Shown here piece after piece: positions 45,631-54,587 of a stretch of DNA of 64,000 nt (its first letter is position 1; each line of letters opens with the position of its first letter). The position numbers were made by a program, and so were the translations under genes. The stretch is from Sphingomonas sp. QA11 (lineage in GTDB: Bacteria; Pseudomonadota; Alphaproteobacteria; Sphingomonadales; Sphingomonadaceae). The notes under the pieces were generated by a model. It had not been told where the DNA came from. It searched no databases and saw only the letters and a list, made by a program, of their open reading frames with translations. The DNA lies in the NCBI RefSeq assembly GCF_028473665.1, contig NZ_CP098774.1:2542001-2606000 (forward strand), in the 5' to 3' direction.

Positions 45631-45957
45631 TCAGACAATCCCCGCCGCGTGCAGATGCGGCCCCAGCCGCCCGGTCAGCCACAGGAAGAACATCCGGTAA
45701 TCGCTGAACAGGGACCAGAGCGGATAGGTGAAGGTTGCCGGCCGGTTCTTCTCCACCGCGAAATGCGCGCCCCAGGCAAAACCGTATCCGGCGAGCGGCA
45801 CCAGCGCCCACCACCAGCCACCCTTCGTCAACGCGAGCGCGAGGAAGACGAAGGTCAGCGCCGTGCCGACATAATGCAGTCGCCGCGTCTCGGGCTTCGC
45901 ATGCTCGCGAAGATAATAAGGCCAGAATGCGGCATAAGTGGTGATCTGCTGTACCAT
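45631..45957 (-). CDS. DUF962/Mpo1-like membrane protein
   Basis: Small polytopic protein (108 aa from ATG 45957) of the DUF962 family, related to yeast Mpo1, a dioxygenase acting on 2-hydroxy fatty acids. Family features are [39 protein letters not shown] and [12 protein letters not shown]. Conserved His residues could bind iron. The bacterial role is not known. Its stop is directly adjacent to the convergent vapC stop. Confidence 0.88.
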   Translation of the reverse strand: MVQQITTYAAFWPYYLREHAKPETRRLHYVGTALTFVFLALALTKGGWWWALVPLAGYGFAWGAHFAVEKNRPATFTYPLWSLFSDYRMFFLWLTGRLGPHLHAAGIV

Positions 45958-46167
45958 GAGTCGGGATGCTAGCGTCGCGGCCAAGCATGTCGACCGATAA
46001 TTTCGGCACGCCTTCGGAGCGGGAATATAGCTCTCGGAAAGTACGGTTTTCCGCCGGAATCCAATATCCCCTCATGAGATAGGAAAACGCTTGCCAGCCC
46101 GAAAAAGCCGTGACACAAACACGGCGAAAATGAGGCCCAAATAAGGCAAGCATCTAGGGAGCATGTC

Positions 46168-47739
46168 ATGAAGTCCAAGACGATCCTGTGCTGCGTCGCG
46201 TTGGCGGCGGTGACGGCCGGCTGTTCGAAGCCGGGCGGCAACAATTATTCGACGCCCAGCTATGAAGCGAGCGACACCGCCGAGGCTGGACTGGTCACCC
46301 CCGATGCAAGCGGCGAGAAATACAAACCCAATGCCATCTCGCCGGTGCACATGGTCGCCGACGCGCCCGTCTCGACCTTTGCGGTCGATGTCGACACCGC
46401 CGCCTATGCCAATGTCCGCCGCTTCCTCACCCAGGGACGGAAGCCGCCGGTCGACGCGGTCCGCACCGAGGAAATGATCAACTATTTCCGCTATGACTAT
46501 CCCCTGCCCTCGGACCGCGAGGCGCCGTTCAGCGTAACCACCGACGTCGCTCAATCGCCCTGGAACCAGGAAACGAAGATCCTGCGCATCGGCCTGCGCG
46601 GTTATGACCTTCCCTATGCGCGCCGCCCGGCCGCGAACCTGGTCTTCCTGGTCGATGTCTCGGGGTCGATGGACGAGCCGGACAAGCTGCCCCTGGTCAA
46701 ATCCGCCCTATCCACCCTCGCCGACAATATCGGCCGCGAGGACCGGGTCGCGATCGTCGTCTATGCCGGTGCGGCCGGCGTGGTGCTCGATTCAACCAGC
46801 GACCCGTCGGAGATCAAGGCGGCGCTCGACACTCTCAGCGCTGGTGGCTCGACCGCCGGCGGCGAAGGACTCCAGCTCGCTTATTCGATCGCCCGCGAGC
46901 ATTTCATCAAGGGCGGCGTCAATCGAATCCTCCTCGCCACGGATGGCGACTTCAATGTCGGCATCACCGACCAGAAGGAGCTGGAGACGCTGATCGAGCA
47001 TGAACGCGACGACGGCATCACCCTCACCACGCTCGGCTTCGGCCAGGGCAATCTCAACGACTCGATGATGGAATCGATCGCCGATCTCGGCAACGGCAAC
47101 TATGCCTATATCGACAGCGCGATGGAGGCGAAGAAGGTCCTCTCCGAGGAACTCGCCTCGACTCTCTTCACCATCGCCAAGGACGTGAAGGTCCAGGTCG
47201 AGTTCAATCCCGCCTATGTCAGCCAGTACCGCCTGATCGGCTATGAGAACCGCGCGCTGGCCGAGCAGGATTTCGACAACGACAAGGTCGACGCGGGCGA
47301 CATTGGCGCCGGCCATCAGGTCACCGCGATCTACGAGGTCGTGCCCGCCGGAACGAAGGGCTGGATGTCCGACCGCCGCTACACCGACAACCGCCGCACC
47401 GCGCAGACCTCGGGCAGGCAGGACGGCGAGCTGGCGTTCGTCCGCCTGCGCTACAAACTGCCGGACGGCGACACCTCGCGCCTGATCGAACGCCCGGTCG
47501 ATGCCCGCCAGCTCGCCACCCATTCCCTGCCACAGGGCGACATGGCCTTTGCCACCGCGGTCGCCGCCTTCGGGCAGAAATTGCGCGGCGACACGCGGCT
47601 CGGCGACCTCGGCTATGCCGATATCCGCCGCCTCGCCGGTAATGCGGACGGCTATTGGCGACAGGAATTCATCAAGCTCACTGAACTCGCCGAGGCGGGG
47701 CAGGTGCCTGCGGCGTCGCGCCGGGGCTGGATCGGCTAG
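46168..47739 (+). CDS. YfbK-like von Willebrand factor A lipoprotein
   Basis: Envelope lipoprotein of 523 aa: a signal with lipobox Cys near residue 19 (ALAAVTAGCSK), an N-terminal YfbK-type domain (STFAVDVDTAAYANVRRFL), a VWA domain with metal-ion-dependent adhesion site DVSGSMDEPD (about 165) and ATDGDFNVG, and a C-terminal DUF3520-type part. The role is likely protein binding at the membrane; the exact function is unknown. It has a GGGAG ribosome site and is followed by a strong terminator. Confidence 0.92.
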   Translation: MKSKTILCCVALAAVTAGCSKPGGNNYSTPSYEASDTAEAGLVTPDASGEKYKPNAISPVHMVADAPVSTFAVDVDTAAYANVRRFLTQGRKPPVDAVRTEEMINYFRYDYPLPSDREAPFSVTTDVAQSPWNQETKILRIGLRGYDLPYARRPAANLVFLVDVSGSMDEPDKLPLVKSALSTLADNIGREDRVAIVVYAGAAGVVLDSTSDPSEIKAALDTLSAGGSTAGGEGLQLAYSIAREHFIKGGVNRILLATDGDFNVGITDQKELETLIEHERDDGITLTTLGFGQGNLNDSMMESIADLGNGNYAYIDSAMEAKKVLSEELASTLFTIAKDVKVQVEFNPAYVSQYRLIGYENRALAEQDFDNDKVDAGDIGAGHQVTAIYEVVPAGTKGWMSDRRYTDNRRTAQTSGRQDGELAFVRLRYKLPDGDTSRLIERPVDARQLATHSLPQGDMAFATAVAAFGQKLRGDTRLGDLGYADIRRLAGNADGYWRQEFIKLTELAEAGQVPAASRRGWIG

Positions 47740-47773
47740 GGAGATCCAGCTCAGCCGCGATCGTCGCAGCAGG

Positions 47774-47816
47774 GAGCGGCCGGGGATGTGTCCAACCCCG
47801 GCCGCTCTTCATCTTT
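47774..47816 (+). terminator. Terminator after the VWA lipoprotein gene
   Basis: A 12-bp perfect stem (47774-47785 with 47796-47807, GAGCGGCCGGGG and complement), a 10-nt loop, then TTCATCTTT. A standard intrinsic terminator. Confidence 0.8.
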
Positions 47817-47947
47817 ACGCGTTCCTTATGCCGATGCCCCCAGGTCGCCGTCGAAGCTTAACGCCCCCCGCGCCTATCTGAGGGCCGCGGCACGACAACG
47901 CGCCGCGCCATCGTCGGCGGCCCCCTTGCCGGCGCAGGAGCATCCCG

Positions 47948-48169
47948 ATGCAGACCCGTCCCGCCGATCCCGGTGCGACACCCCATATCCTCCAGGTCGG
48001 GCAGGATCGCCGCGGCCGCTGGATGGTCCAGGAAAATCACGGCCTGATCGAGGGCGTGTTCATCTCCCGCGACGCGGCCCTCCATTTCGCCCGCCTCGAA
48101 CGCCATGCCTTTCCCGGCGCGACGGTGGAACTCGCGAGCCACCCGCTCACCTCGACCCTCGCGGCCTGA
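47948..48169 (+). CDS. Small conserved-looking protein (73 aa)
   Basis: It has an AGGAG ribosome site before ATG 47948. The protein is soluble, with a beta-hairpin-like segment (HILQVGQDRRGRWMVQENHG) and a following helix (SRDAALHFARLERHA), the pattern of DUF2188-type proteins often found in proteobacteria. No catalytic residues are evident. It is the first of three genes reading the same way toward the methyltransferase. Confidence 0.7.
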   Translation: MQTRPADPGATPHILQVGQDRRGRWMVQENHGLIEGVFISRDAALHFARLERHAFPGATVELASHPLTSTLAA

Positions 48170-48183
48170 CATGGAGAAAGACG

Positions 48184-48342
48184 ATGTCCCCGGATCCCAC
48201 CGGCCTGCTGGTCATCGCCCTGATCGGCCTCGCCCTGACGAGCCTCGCCCTGCTCTGTCGCCTCCGCACGATACGCACGCCCAGCCGGCACCCGGCGCCC
48301 CACCCCGACATCACCCTCGGATTCAGGGATCCCTGGCGCTGA
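48184..48342 (+). CDS. Small membrane protein (52 aa)
   Basis: ATG 48184 follows GGAG at good spacing, 15 bp after the previous gene. One hydrophobic helix (LLVIALIGLALTSLALLC) is followed by a basic Pro/His/Arg tail (RTIRTPSRHPAPHPD). I do not recognise a family. A polytopic role is excluded by length. Confidence 0.6.
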   Translation: MSPDPTGLLVIALIGLALTSLALLCRLRTIRTPSRHPAPHPDITLGFRDPWR

Positions 48343-48409
48343 GGCCCTTCCGCCGCCCGGTTGATCGCGACCCCGGCAATCATTGAATCCCCCCTTTCAG
48401 GAGCCACCC

Positions 48410-49339
48410 ATGGCAACCCGCCTTGCGTTCGACGACATCACGGACCCGGACCCTCTCCCGGCCGGCGTCGAAATCGCCCTCGCCTATGACGCCGCCGGCA
48501 CGGACTATCGTGACTATGCCGATGGCGACGCATCGTCCGGTTTCTCCGGCCGCTACGACTTTGCCGATCGCGAGCTGTGGCTGCGGATCGACAAGACCCT
48601 GATCGAACTGCGCGCCCAGGGCCGCCACGCCATCCGTATCCTCGATCTCGGCTGCGGCCCGGGCACCTGGCTGCTGCGCACCGCCGCCCGCGCCCGCGAT
48701 CTCGGCTTCACCGCGATCGAGGGACGCGGCATCGACATCTCCCCGGCGATGATCGCCCTCGCCAACCAGGCCGCCGCCCGCACGACCGACCCGAGGATCG
48801 GCCTGACCTTCGACGTCGGCGACATAGTGGAGACGCTCGAACAGGAGGGCCGCCATGCCTGCGACATCGCGCTCTGCCTCTACGGGGTGCTCAACCATGT
48901 CGCGCCGTCCAGCTACCCCGCCGTGGCACGCGCGCTGGCCGGGGTGACCGACGGCGCGCTGATCGCCACCGTCCGGTCGACCGGCAGCCTCCCGTCGATC
49001 TTCATCTCGGGGCTGGAGAAGGCGCGGCATTTCCACCAGGACCATGAGCATGACCGGCTCGAGATCGACCTGCTCGACGGTCGCCACCTCGAATTCGGTC
49101 TTCACCTGTTCAGCGCCCGCGAGGTCCGCGCCCTGTTCGCCCCTCACTGCGCGATCCGCGAGATAGCCGGCATCGACGTCTTCCACAGCCGTTTCCGTCC
49201 CGAACGCGACTGGAATCCGGCGACCGAGGACCCGGCGCTCGAGGCAAGCCTCGCCCGCCTCGAACATTTCTGCGCCACCGATCCGACCTTCATCGATCGC
49301 GCCGCGCATATCCTGCTGCTCGCCGGGCCGGCCGAGTAG
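48410..49339 (+). CDS. Class I SAM-dependent methyltransferase
   Basis: 309 aa from ATG 48410 (AGGAG before it). The Rossmann SAM site is IRILDLGCGPGTWLLRTA, followed by the acidic strand end (GRGIDISPAMIALA) and the motif-II-like CDIALCLYGVLNHV. The substrate cannot be inferred; the N-terminal ~75 residues could select it. It is third in the small-gene run. Confidence 0.85.
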   Translation: MATRLAFDDITDPDPLPAGVEIALAYDAAGTDYRDYADGDASSGFSGRYDFADRELWLRIDKTLIELRAQGRHAIRILDLGCGPGTWLLRTAARARDLGFTAIEGRGIDISPAMIALANQAAARTTDPRIGLTFDVGDIVETLEQEGRHACDIALCLYGVLNHVAPSSYPAVARALAGVTDGALIATVRSTGSLPSIFISGLEKARHFHQDHEHDRLEIDLLDGRHLEFGLHLFSAREVRALFAPHCAIREIAGIDVFHSRFRPERDWNPATEDPALEASLARLEHFCATDPTFIDRAAHILLLAGPAE

Positions 49340-49628
49340 AATGAAGGCAACCGCCGCCCCTCTAGGCTGAGGCTGCTGCCTTTGTCCCATTGCCGCTCCC
49401 CGACCGTTCGCGTCGCGCGCCCCTCGAGACTCGGTACGCCCTCACCGGCATGCCCGAACCCGCGCGGCGCGAACGGAAAGGGCGTCTAGGCCCCCGTCAT
49501 CACCCCGGAATAAGTCCGGCACGGCGGAAATCATCGAAACGCTTGAAACGCCACCGCCAGCCGGAAGCGTTTGACACCCCCCGAACCGCCCCCTTAGCCT
49601 GCCGCTCAAAACCCCGGGGGAACCATCA
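49340..49628. other. Non-coding stretch with degenerate palindromic repeat
   Basis: I see no gene. It holds a short palindrome CCGGA-ataag-TCCGG at 49505-49519, related to the one at 16216. The ribosome site and start of the M20 peptidase gene follow. Confidence 0.6.
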
Positions 49629-51047
49629 ATGAAACCACTCGCCACAGCCGCCGCAACCGCGCTCGCCCTGTTCGTCTCCCACGGCGCCACGGCCCAGACT
49701 CAAGCCCCCCGCCCCGACCAGCTCGCCTTCCGCGATCTCTACCGGGAACTGGTCGAGACCGACACCTCGGTCTCCACCGGAAGCTGCACCGCCGCCGCGG
49801 AGAAACTCGCCGCGCGGCTGAAGGCGGCCGGCTATACCGACGATCAGCTCACCCTGTTCAAGGCCGACGGCTTCCCGCTCGACGGCGGGCTGGTCGCGCA
49901 ACTTCCCGGCACGTCGCCCAAGGCGAAACCGATGCTGCTCCTCGGCCATCTCGACGTGGTCAATGCCCGCCGCGAGGACTGGCAGCGCGATCCGTACAAG
50001 TTCATCGAGGAGGACGGCTATTTCTACGGTCGCGGCACCTCGGATATGAAAGCGATGGTCGCGACCTGGGTCGACACGCTGATCCGCTTCAAGCAGCAGG
50101 GCTACAAGCCCAAGCGCACGATCAAGCTCGCCCTCACCTGCGGAGAGGAATCCGGCGCCCGCATGAATGGCGCCCAGTGGCTTGCGGAGAACCGGCCCGA
50201 GCTGATCGCCGCCGAATTCGCCCTCAACGAAGGCGGCGGCGGCCGTACCGACGGGCATGGCAAGGTCGTCACCCAGGCGATGCAGGTCGGCGAGAAATCC
50301 AATCGCAGCTTCGAGGTGGAGACGACCAACCCCGGCGGCCACAGCTCGATCCCGATCGACGACAACGCCATCTACGAACTGGCCGACGCGATCGAGAAGC
50401 TGCGCGCCTACACTTTCCCCGTCCGCTTCAATGACACCACCCGCGCCTTCTTCGCCAAGGCAGGCGCCGAGCGGAACGACGAGACCGGCCGCGCCATGGC
50501 GGCGCTCGCCGCCAACCCGGCCGACCGGGCGGCAGAGGCGATCGTCTCGGCCGACCGCACCTTCAACTCGATGCTTCGCACCACCTGCGTCGCGACGATG
50601 CTCGAGGCGGGGCATGCCGTGAACGCGCTGCCGCAGCGCGCCAAGGCGACGGTGAACTGCCGGATCGTGCCCGGCGAGGATGGCGATACGACCCGCGCCG
50701 CGCTGATCGCGGCGATCGGCGATGCGAAGACGAAGGTCACAATGGTCGGCCGCCTCCGCCCGGTCGCCGTCCCGCCGCCGCTCGACCCGAAGATCATGGG
50801 CCCGGCGGAAAAGCTCGTCGCCCGCTATTTCCCGGGCGTCTCGCTCATTCCCACCATGTCGCCCGGCGCCACCGACGCCACCTACCTCGCCCCGATCGGC
50901 ATCCCGACCTATGGCGTGCCCGGAAGCTGGGGCGACCCGGACGGCAACGGCGCCCACGGCCTCAACGAACGGCGCGAAGTGCGGTCGGTCTATGTCGGGC
51001 GGGATTTCCTGTTCGACCTGGTAAAGGCTTATGCCAGCGGCAGCTAG
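49629..51047 (+). CDS. M20 family metallopeptidase, exported
   Basis: 472 aa with a signal peptide (MKPLATAAATALALFVSHGA, cleavage near TAQ). M20/M25/M40 zinc motifs are visible: LLLGHLDVV (ligand His and catalytic Asp), RGTSDMKA (bridging Asp), CGEESG (base Glu and ligand), and the C-terminal GAHGLNE. It contains a bacterial exopeptidase dimerisation domain (EVETTNPGGHSSIPI). It is predicted to cleave dipeptides or acylated amino acids in the periplasm. It is convergent with the M14-like gene. Confidence 0.93.
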   Translation: MKPLATAAATALALFVSHGATAQTQAPRPDQLAFRDLYRELVETDTSVSTGSCTAAAEKLAARLKAAGYTDDQLTLFKADGFPLDGGLVAQLPGTSPKAKPMLLLGHLDVVNARREDWQRDPYKFIEEDGYFYGRGTSDMKAMVATWVDTLIRFKQQGYKPKRTIKLALTCGEESGARMNGAQWLAENRPELIAAEFALNEGGGGRTDGHGKVVTQAMQVGEKSNRSFEVETTNPGGHSSIPIDDNAIYELADAIEKLRAYTFPVRFNDTTRAFFAKAGAERNDETGRAMAALAANPADRAAEAIVSADRTFNSMLRTTCVATMLEAGHAVNALPQRAKATVNCRIVPGEDGDTTRAALIAAIGDAKTKVTMVGRLRPVAVPPPLDPKIMGPAEKLVARYFPGVSLIPTMSPGATDATYLAPIGIPTYGVPGSWGDPDGNGAHGLNERREVRSVYVGRDFLFDLVKAYASGS

Positions 51048-51096
51048 GCGCCGGCTCAGGCTATCCGAGACCGGCCTTCGGGCGTCGAAAACAGCC

Positions 51097-51124
51097 GCTG
51101 CCGCCCCCTGACCGGGGCGGCAGC
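51097..51124. terminator. Bidirectional hairpin between convergent peptidase genes
   Basis: A perfect 11-bp stem (GCTGCCGCCCC, 51097-51107, with 51114-51124) around a 6-nt loop, between the ends of the M20 and M14 genes. On the minus strand TTTT follows after a few bases, so it may serve as a terminator. Confidence 0.6.
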
Positions 51125-51131
51125 GATCCGT

Positions 51132-52052
51132 TCACGCCTGCGCCAGCGCATAGTCCAGCGCCGCGCACACGGCGGTCACCTGCGCATGGTTGCACTCCTC
51201 CGGCGTAGCGGTCGCGCTGTCGGGATAGACCTCGGTGGTGGTCGTGTAGCGCGCACCCGTGATCGAGGTGCAAAGCGCATAGTCGGCCAGCGGATATTCG
51301 ATCACACCGTGCGCGACCACGGGCGAACCGATGATCTCTCCCTTGTCGTCCGGCGGGGCGATATGGGTCACCCGTTCGACCGCGGCGATGATGGCTTGCT
51401 GGAAGCCCGGCTGCGGATTTGCGCTGTCGTCCACCAGATAGAAGCCATCGGGAATGGTTTCCGGCTCATAGGCCTTGCCGTCGCGCGCGGCCAGAGCCGG
51501 ACGGAACTCGCCCTCGTCGCTGTCAGTGGTCTCGTGCAGGTCGATATGCAGCAGGAACGTTTCGTGCACGGAGGCAACGAGCTCGATCAGCGCGGTGGCT
51601 TCCCGCGCCGGACCATCGGCCCGGAAATTCCGGTTGGGGTCGACCGCGTCATAGTTCCAGCGGTTGATGCGTTCATAACCCCATGGGCTGACACAAGGCA
51701 CCACCAGTAGATTGACCTTGCCCGCATAGGCGGCGGCGCGCTGCTCGAGGAAGTCCAGCGCCCCCATCACGCCGCTGGTTTCGTAACCGTGCACGCCCCC
51801 GGTCACCAGTGCGGTGGGCAGCGCGGGGTCGACATGCCGGTCGCGCAAGGCAAGCAGCGTGTAGGTTTCGCCAGCATAGTCGAGCCGGCCATAGGCGATT
51901 TTCTCGTACCGGTCGGCCAGCGCCTCGATGCGCGGGACGACGTCCTCGTCATAGCGGCGCTGGCGCGATTGCCGTGCCCGCCACTGGTTCAAGTCATCCT
52001 CGTTCCATGGCTGACCGGGGGTGCCCACGGGGTAGAAGCTGGTGTTCGTCAT
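51132..52052 (-). CDS. M14-family metallocarboxypeptidase-like protein
   Basis: 306 aa without signal peptide. The zinc motif HxxE appears as GGVHGYETSG and the third ligand His in HIDLHETTDSDE. The catalytic Glu would be in TTEVYPDS, and the substrate Arg region in NYDAVDPNRNFR. This fits the M14/succinylglutamate-desuccinylase-like fold. It probably acts on a small peptide or N-acyl amino acid; the substrate is unknown. It is downstream of, and on the same strand as, the serine hydrolase gene. Confidence 0.88.
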   Translation of the reverse strand: MTNTSFYPVGTPGQPWNEDDLNQWRARQSRQRRYDEDVVPRIEALADRYEKIAYGRLDYAGETYTLLALRDRHVDPALPTALVTGGVHGYETSGVMGALDFLEQRAAAYAGKVNLLVVPCVSPWGYERINRWNYDAVDPNRNFRADGPAREATALIELVASVHETFLLHIDLHETTDSDEGEFRPALAARDGKAYEPETIPDGFYLVDDSANPQPGFQQAIIAAVERVTHIAPPDDKGEIIGSPVVAHGVIEYPLADYALCTSITGARYTTTTEVYPDSATATPEECNHAQVTAVCAALDYALAQA

Positions 52053-52183
52053 CTCATTCTCACTGACCGGCCTTCCGGCCCCTTCGATTGCAGCGCCGGG
52101 AATGTCGGTCCGGGCGCATGCCCGGCCTAGTCGTCTCGATCGACGATTGGCAAATCATTCGCCCCTGCCGCGTGACCGCCGCC

Positions 52184-53614
52184 TCAACGGATGCGGGGAA
52201 TCCCGCGAATTTCGAAAACCATCCGCCCTTCCCGTTCGCCGAGGGTCGCCACCACCCCCGATTGGGAATCGACAAATCGCCCGTTGCCCAGCGGAAGCAG
52301 CTCCGCAATCTGCACGGGGCCGATCAGAACCAGCAGCGCATCCCCGGCCGGCGATCGCTCGAGCCGGCAGGAATCCGAACTGGATCGGTAAACGCCTTCG
52401 TAGCGAAGCAGATCGCCCGGCGGGACTGATGCGCCGGCGACCTTGACCGGATCGAACCCCGACCAGCCATTGGCCTTGGCGATCGCCTGGATAATCTCCG
52501 CCGCCAGTTCCTGACCGCGATCGCCATTGGTCATCACGACCACGCCCTGCCGCCGCTCCGGCAGCCCGATCATCATGCCGCGGAAGCCGAAATTCGCGCC
52601 GCCGTGGAAGAAGCGAAGATCGTGCCCGCTGCCCGCGACCGACACACCCAGCCCCCAACCGTCCTTGTCGGGCGTCAGCATCGCCCGCGCGGTGCCGGGG
52701 CGCAGGATCGCTCCCGGCCGGCCGGCATAGGCATCCTCGATCCCGATCACCCAGCGGGCAAGATCGCTAGGCGTGGTCCACAGCCCGGCGGCGGCCATCT
52801 CGGGATAGGTATTGTAGCGCCCGGCGAGCGGATCGCCCTGGTAGAGGTAGGCGGTTGCCGCGCGAGCGACGAGCGCCTGCGGCAGCGGCTGCAGGAAACC
52901 GCTGTCCGCCATTCCCAGCGGCGCAAGCACGCGCTGCTTCATCACCGCGTCGAACGGCTTGCCGGATACATCGCCGATCAACTTCTGCACGACCGTGAAA
53001 CCGCCGCCTGAATAGCGGTTGATCGACCCGGGCTGGACGTTGACGACCACCGGCACGTTGTTGGCGGGCGCCGCGCCGGACAGAATGGCGGTAAGGTCGG
53101 GCAGCGGTTTCCCCGGCGAATAACCGGTGAAGCCGGAGACGGTGAGTCCGGCCCGGTGGGTGACCAGATGGCGCAGCGTGACGGGATGACCAGCGGTCAG
53201 GTCGTTCTCCGGGATCGTCCATCCGCGCAGTTGCTGATTGACCGGCCGGTCGAGCGCCAGCTTGCCCTCGTCGACCATCGTCAGCGCAGCGCTGGCCGTC
53301 ACTGCCTTGCTCATCGAGGCTGCCTGGAAGAGGGTACGGACATTTACCCGGCGGCGCGCCTCCCGGTCCGCCCAGCCTCGGGTCGCGGTCCAGGCGATTC
53401 GCCCCTTGTCGATGAAGACGATGCTGATCCCCGGGACGCGAAGCCGCTCCATCTCGTCGGCAAGGCGACGCGGGGAATAGTCGCGCCCCTCGATCTGCAC
53501 CTTGGGATAAAGCTGGTCCAGCGGCTGCTCGGATCGCGGCGACCCGGCCGAGACTGGTTGCGAACAGACGATCAGGGCGGAACAGACCGTCGCGCCACGG
53601 AGAATAGAATGCAT
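52184..53614 (-). CDS. Beta-lactamase-family serine hydrolase (class C/esterase-like), exported
   Basis: 476 aa from ATG 53614 with a signal peptide (GATVCSALIVCSQPVSA). The active-site SxxK is AASMSKAVTAS. The Tyr of the YxN-like motif is RYSGGGFTV. The third motif is FFHGGANFG (HGG in place of KTG). HGG in this position is common in esterases and D-Ala-D-Ala peptidases rather than true beta-lactamases. It sits downstream of the XRE-cupin regulator and a 28-bp palindrome. Confidence 0.9.
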   Translation of the reverse strand: MHSILRGATVCSALIVCSQPVSAGSPRSEQPLDQLYPKVQIEGRDYSPRRLADEMERLRVPGISIVFIDKGRIAWTATRGWADREARRRVNVRTLFQAASMSKAVTASAALTMVDEGKLALDRPVNQQLRGWTIPENDLTAGHPVTLRHLVTHRAGLTVSGFTGYSPGKPLPDLTAILSGAAPANNVPVVVNVQPGSINRYSGGGFTVVQKLIGDVSGKPFDAVMKQRVLAPLGMADSGFLQPLPQALVARAATAYLYQGDPLAGRYNTYPEMAAAGLWTTPSDLARWVIGIEDAYAGRPGAILRPGTARAMLTPDKDGWGLGVSVAGSGHDLRFFHGGANFGFRGMMIGLPERRQGVVVMTNGDRGQELAAEIIQAIAKANGWSGFDPVKVAGASVPPGDLLRYEGVYRSSSDSCRLERSPAGDALLVLIGPVQIAELLPLGNGRFVDSQSGVVATLGEREGRMVFEIRGIPRIR

Positions 53615-53780
53615 CGGCCGCTCCCACATTCGATGGCGAGGCGGCGCATCGCCGGCCCGCGTTTCCCAGCCTCAAGACCCCGGGGTGCTTTGCCCGATCG
53701 TCATTCCGCAACGCCCGATGGGCCGCCAGCCCGTTTCAGGGGCTGCTCCCGGTGGTGAAGCTTGGATATCAGTAGGATAG

Positions 53781-53808
53781 GAAAAATTCTCTTGCAAGAG
53801 AATTTTTC
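53781..53808. promoter_or_regulatory. Perfect 28-bp AT-rich palindrome
   Basis: The two 14-bp halves (53781-53794 and 53795-53808; half-site GAAAAATTCTCTTG) are exact reverse complements. It lies 28 bp beyond the regulator's stop and 167 bp before the serine hydrolase start. The T-run in each direction could make it a bidirectional terminator. Its AAAATTCTCT half also occurs upstream of the regulator (54471-54480), which suggests an operator. Confidence 0.7.
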
Positions 53809-53836
53809 TCATATGGCAATCGAAGCCTGCGGCGTA

Positions 53837-54427
53837 TCATACGTTCAGATTGACCGAGACGATCCAGGCCTCGCCCTCCCCGGCATTGAGATAAGCGTGG
53901 CCCATGCGGCTATCGATATAGGCACCCTCGCCGACATCGAGCACCCGGGGTTCGTAGAATTCGGTATGGATCTCGACCCGCCCCTGTACGACCAGAACGA
54001 ATTCTTCCGCGTCATGGCGCAGCAAGTCGCCAAATTCTTCCAGCGTATGCGCCTTGCACTGGCAATGGATCGGTATCATCGCCTTGACGCGCAAGTCGTT
54101 GCACAAATAATGATAATTATATTTCTGGGTCTCGACCAGCAGTCCGGAACCACGGAGCGCCCAGCTGATCCGTCCCGTCGGCGCGGCCCGCACGCTTTCC
54201 TGTGGCGTCTCGGGCGAGAGGAATTCGGAAAAGCTGACGTCGAATGCTTCGGAGATTTGCTGGATGCGATCATAGTTCAGCGTCAGCAGACCGTGCTCGA
54301 CCTTTGACAGCGTCGACAACGGGATGCCGGACTTCTCGCTGAGCTGCGCCAGGCTCCACTTGCGCGACTTGCGCAGCGTCTTGATCCGCTGCCCCATCAG
54401 CTCGCCATGCTTACGCGAAACGTCCAT
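53837..54427 (-). CDS. XRE-family regulator with C-terminal cupin domain
   Basis: 196 aa from ATG 54427. The helix-turn-helix (about 10-65) is MGQRIKTLRKSRKWSLAQLS with SGIPLSTLSKVEHG. The cupin domain is about 120-195 (EEFVLVVQGRVEIHTEF, then DSRMGHAYLNAGEGEAWIV). Such HTH-cupin proteins sense small ligands and control neighbouring catabolic genes. The half-site AAAATTCTCT upstream of its start (54471) points to autoregulation. It is read in the same direction as the serine hydrolase. Confidence 0.9.
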   Translation of the reverse strand: MDVSRKHGELMGQRIKTLRKSRKWSLAQLSEKSGIPLSTLSKVEHGLLTLNYDRIQQISEAFDVSFSEFLSPETPQESVRAAPTGRISWALRGSGLLVETQKYNYHYLCNDLRVKAMIPIHCQCKAHTLEEFGDLLRHDAEEFVLVVQGRVEIHTEFYEPRVLDVGEGAYIDSRMGHAYLNAGEGEAWIVSVNLNV

Positions 54428-54470
54428 CGATAATCCTTGGCGCCTGCGCTTCCCTGGGATGAGGAAGCGT

Positions 54471-54480
54471 AAAATTCTCT
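54471..54480. promoter_or_regulatory. Candidate regulator half-site upstream of XRE-cupin gene
   Basis: AAAATTCTCT, identical to one arm of the palindrome at 53781, lies 44 bp before the regulator's start codon. Confidence 0.4.
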
Positions 54481-54587
54481 GCGGGATAGCTATCGATATC
54501 GCCAGGGTCAAAAGCCCCCGGCCATCATTCTCGCATGGAGAACGACCGGGCGCCCTATCCCGTCCCGCGGACCGGCGCCGCGCGGGG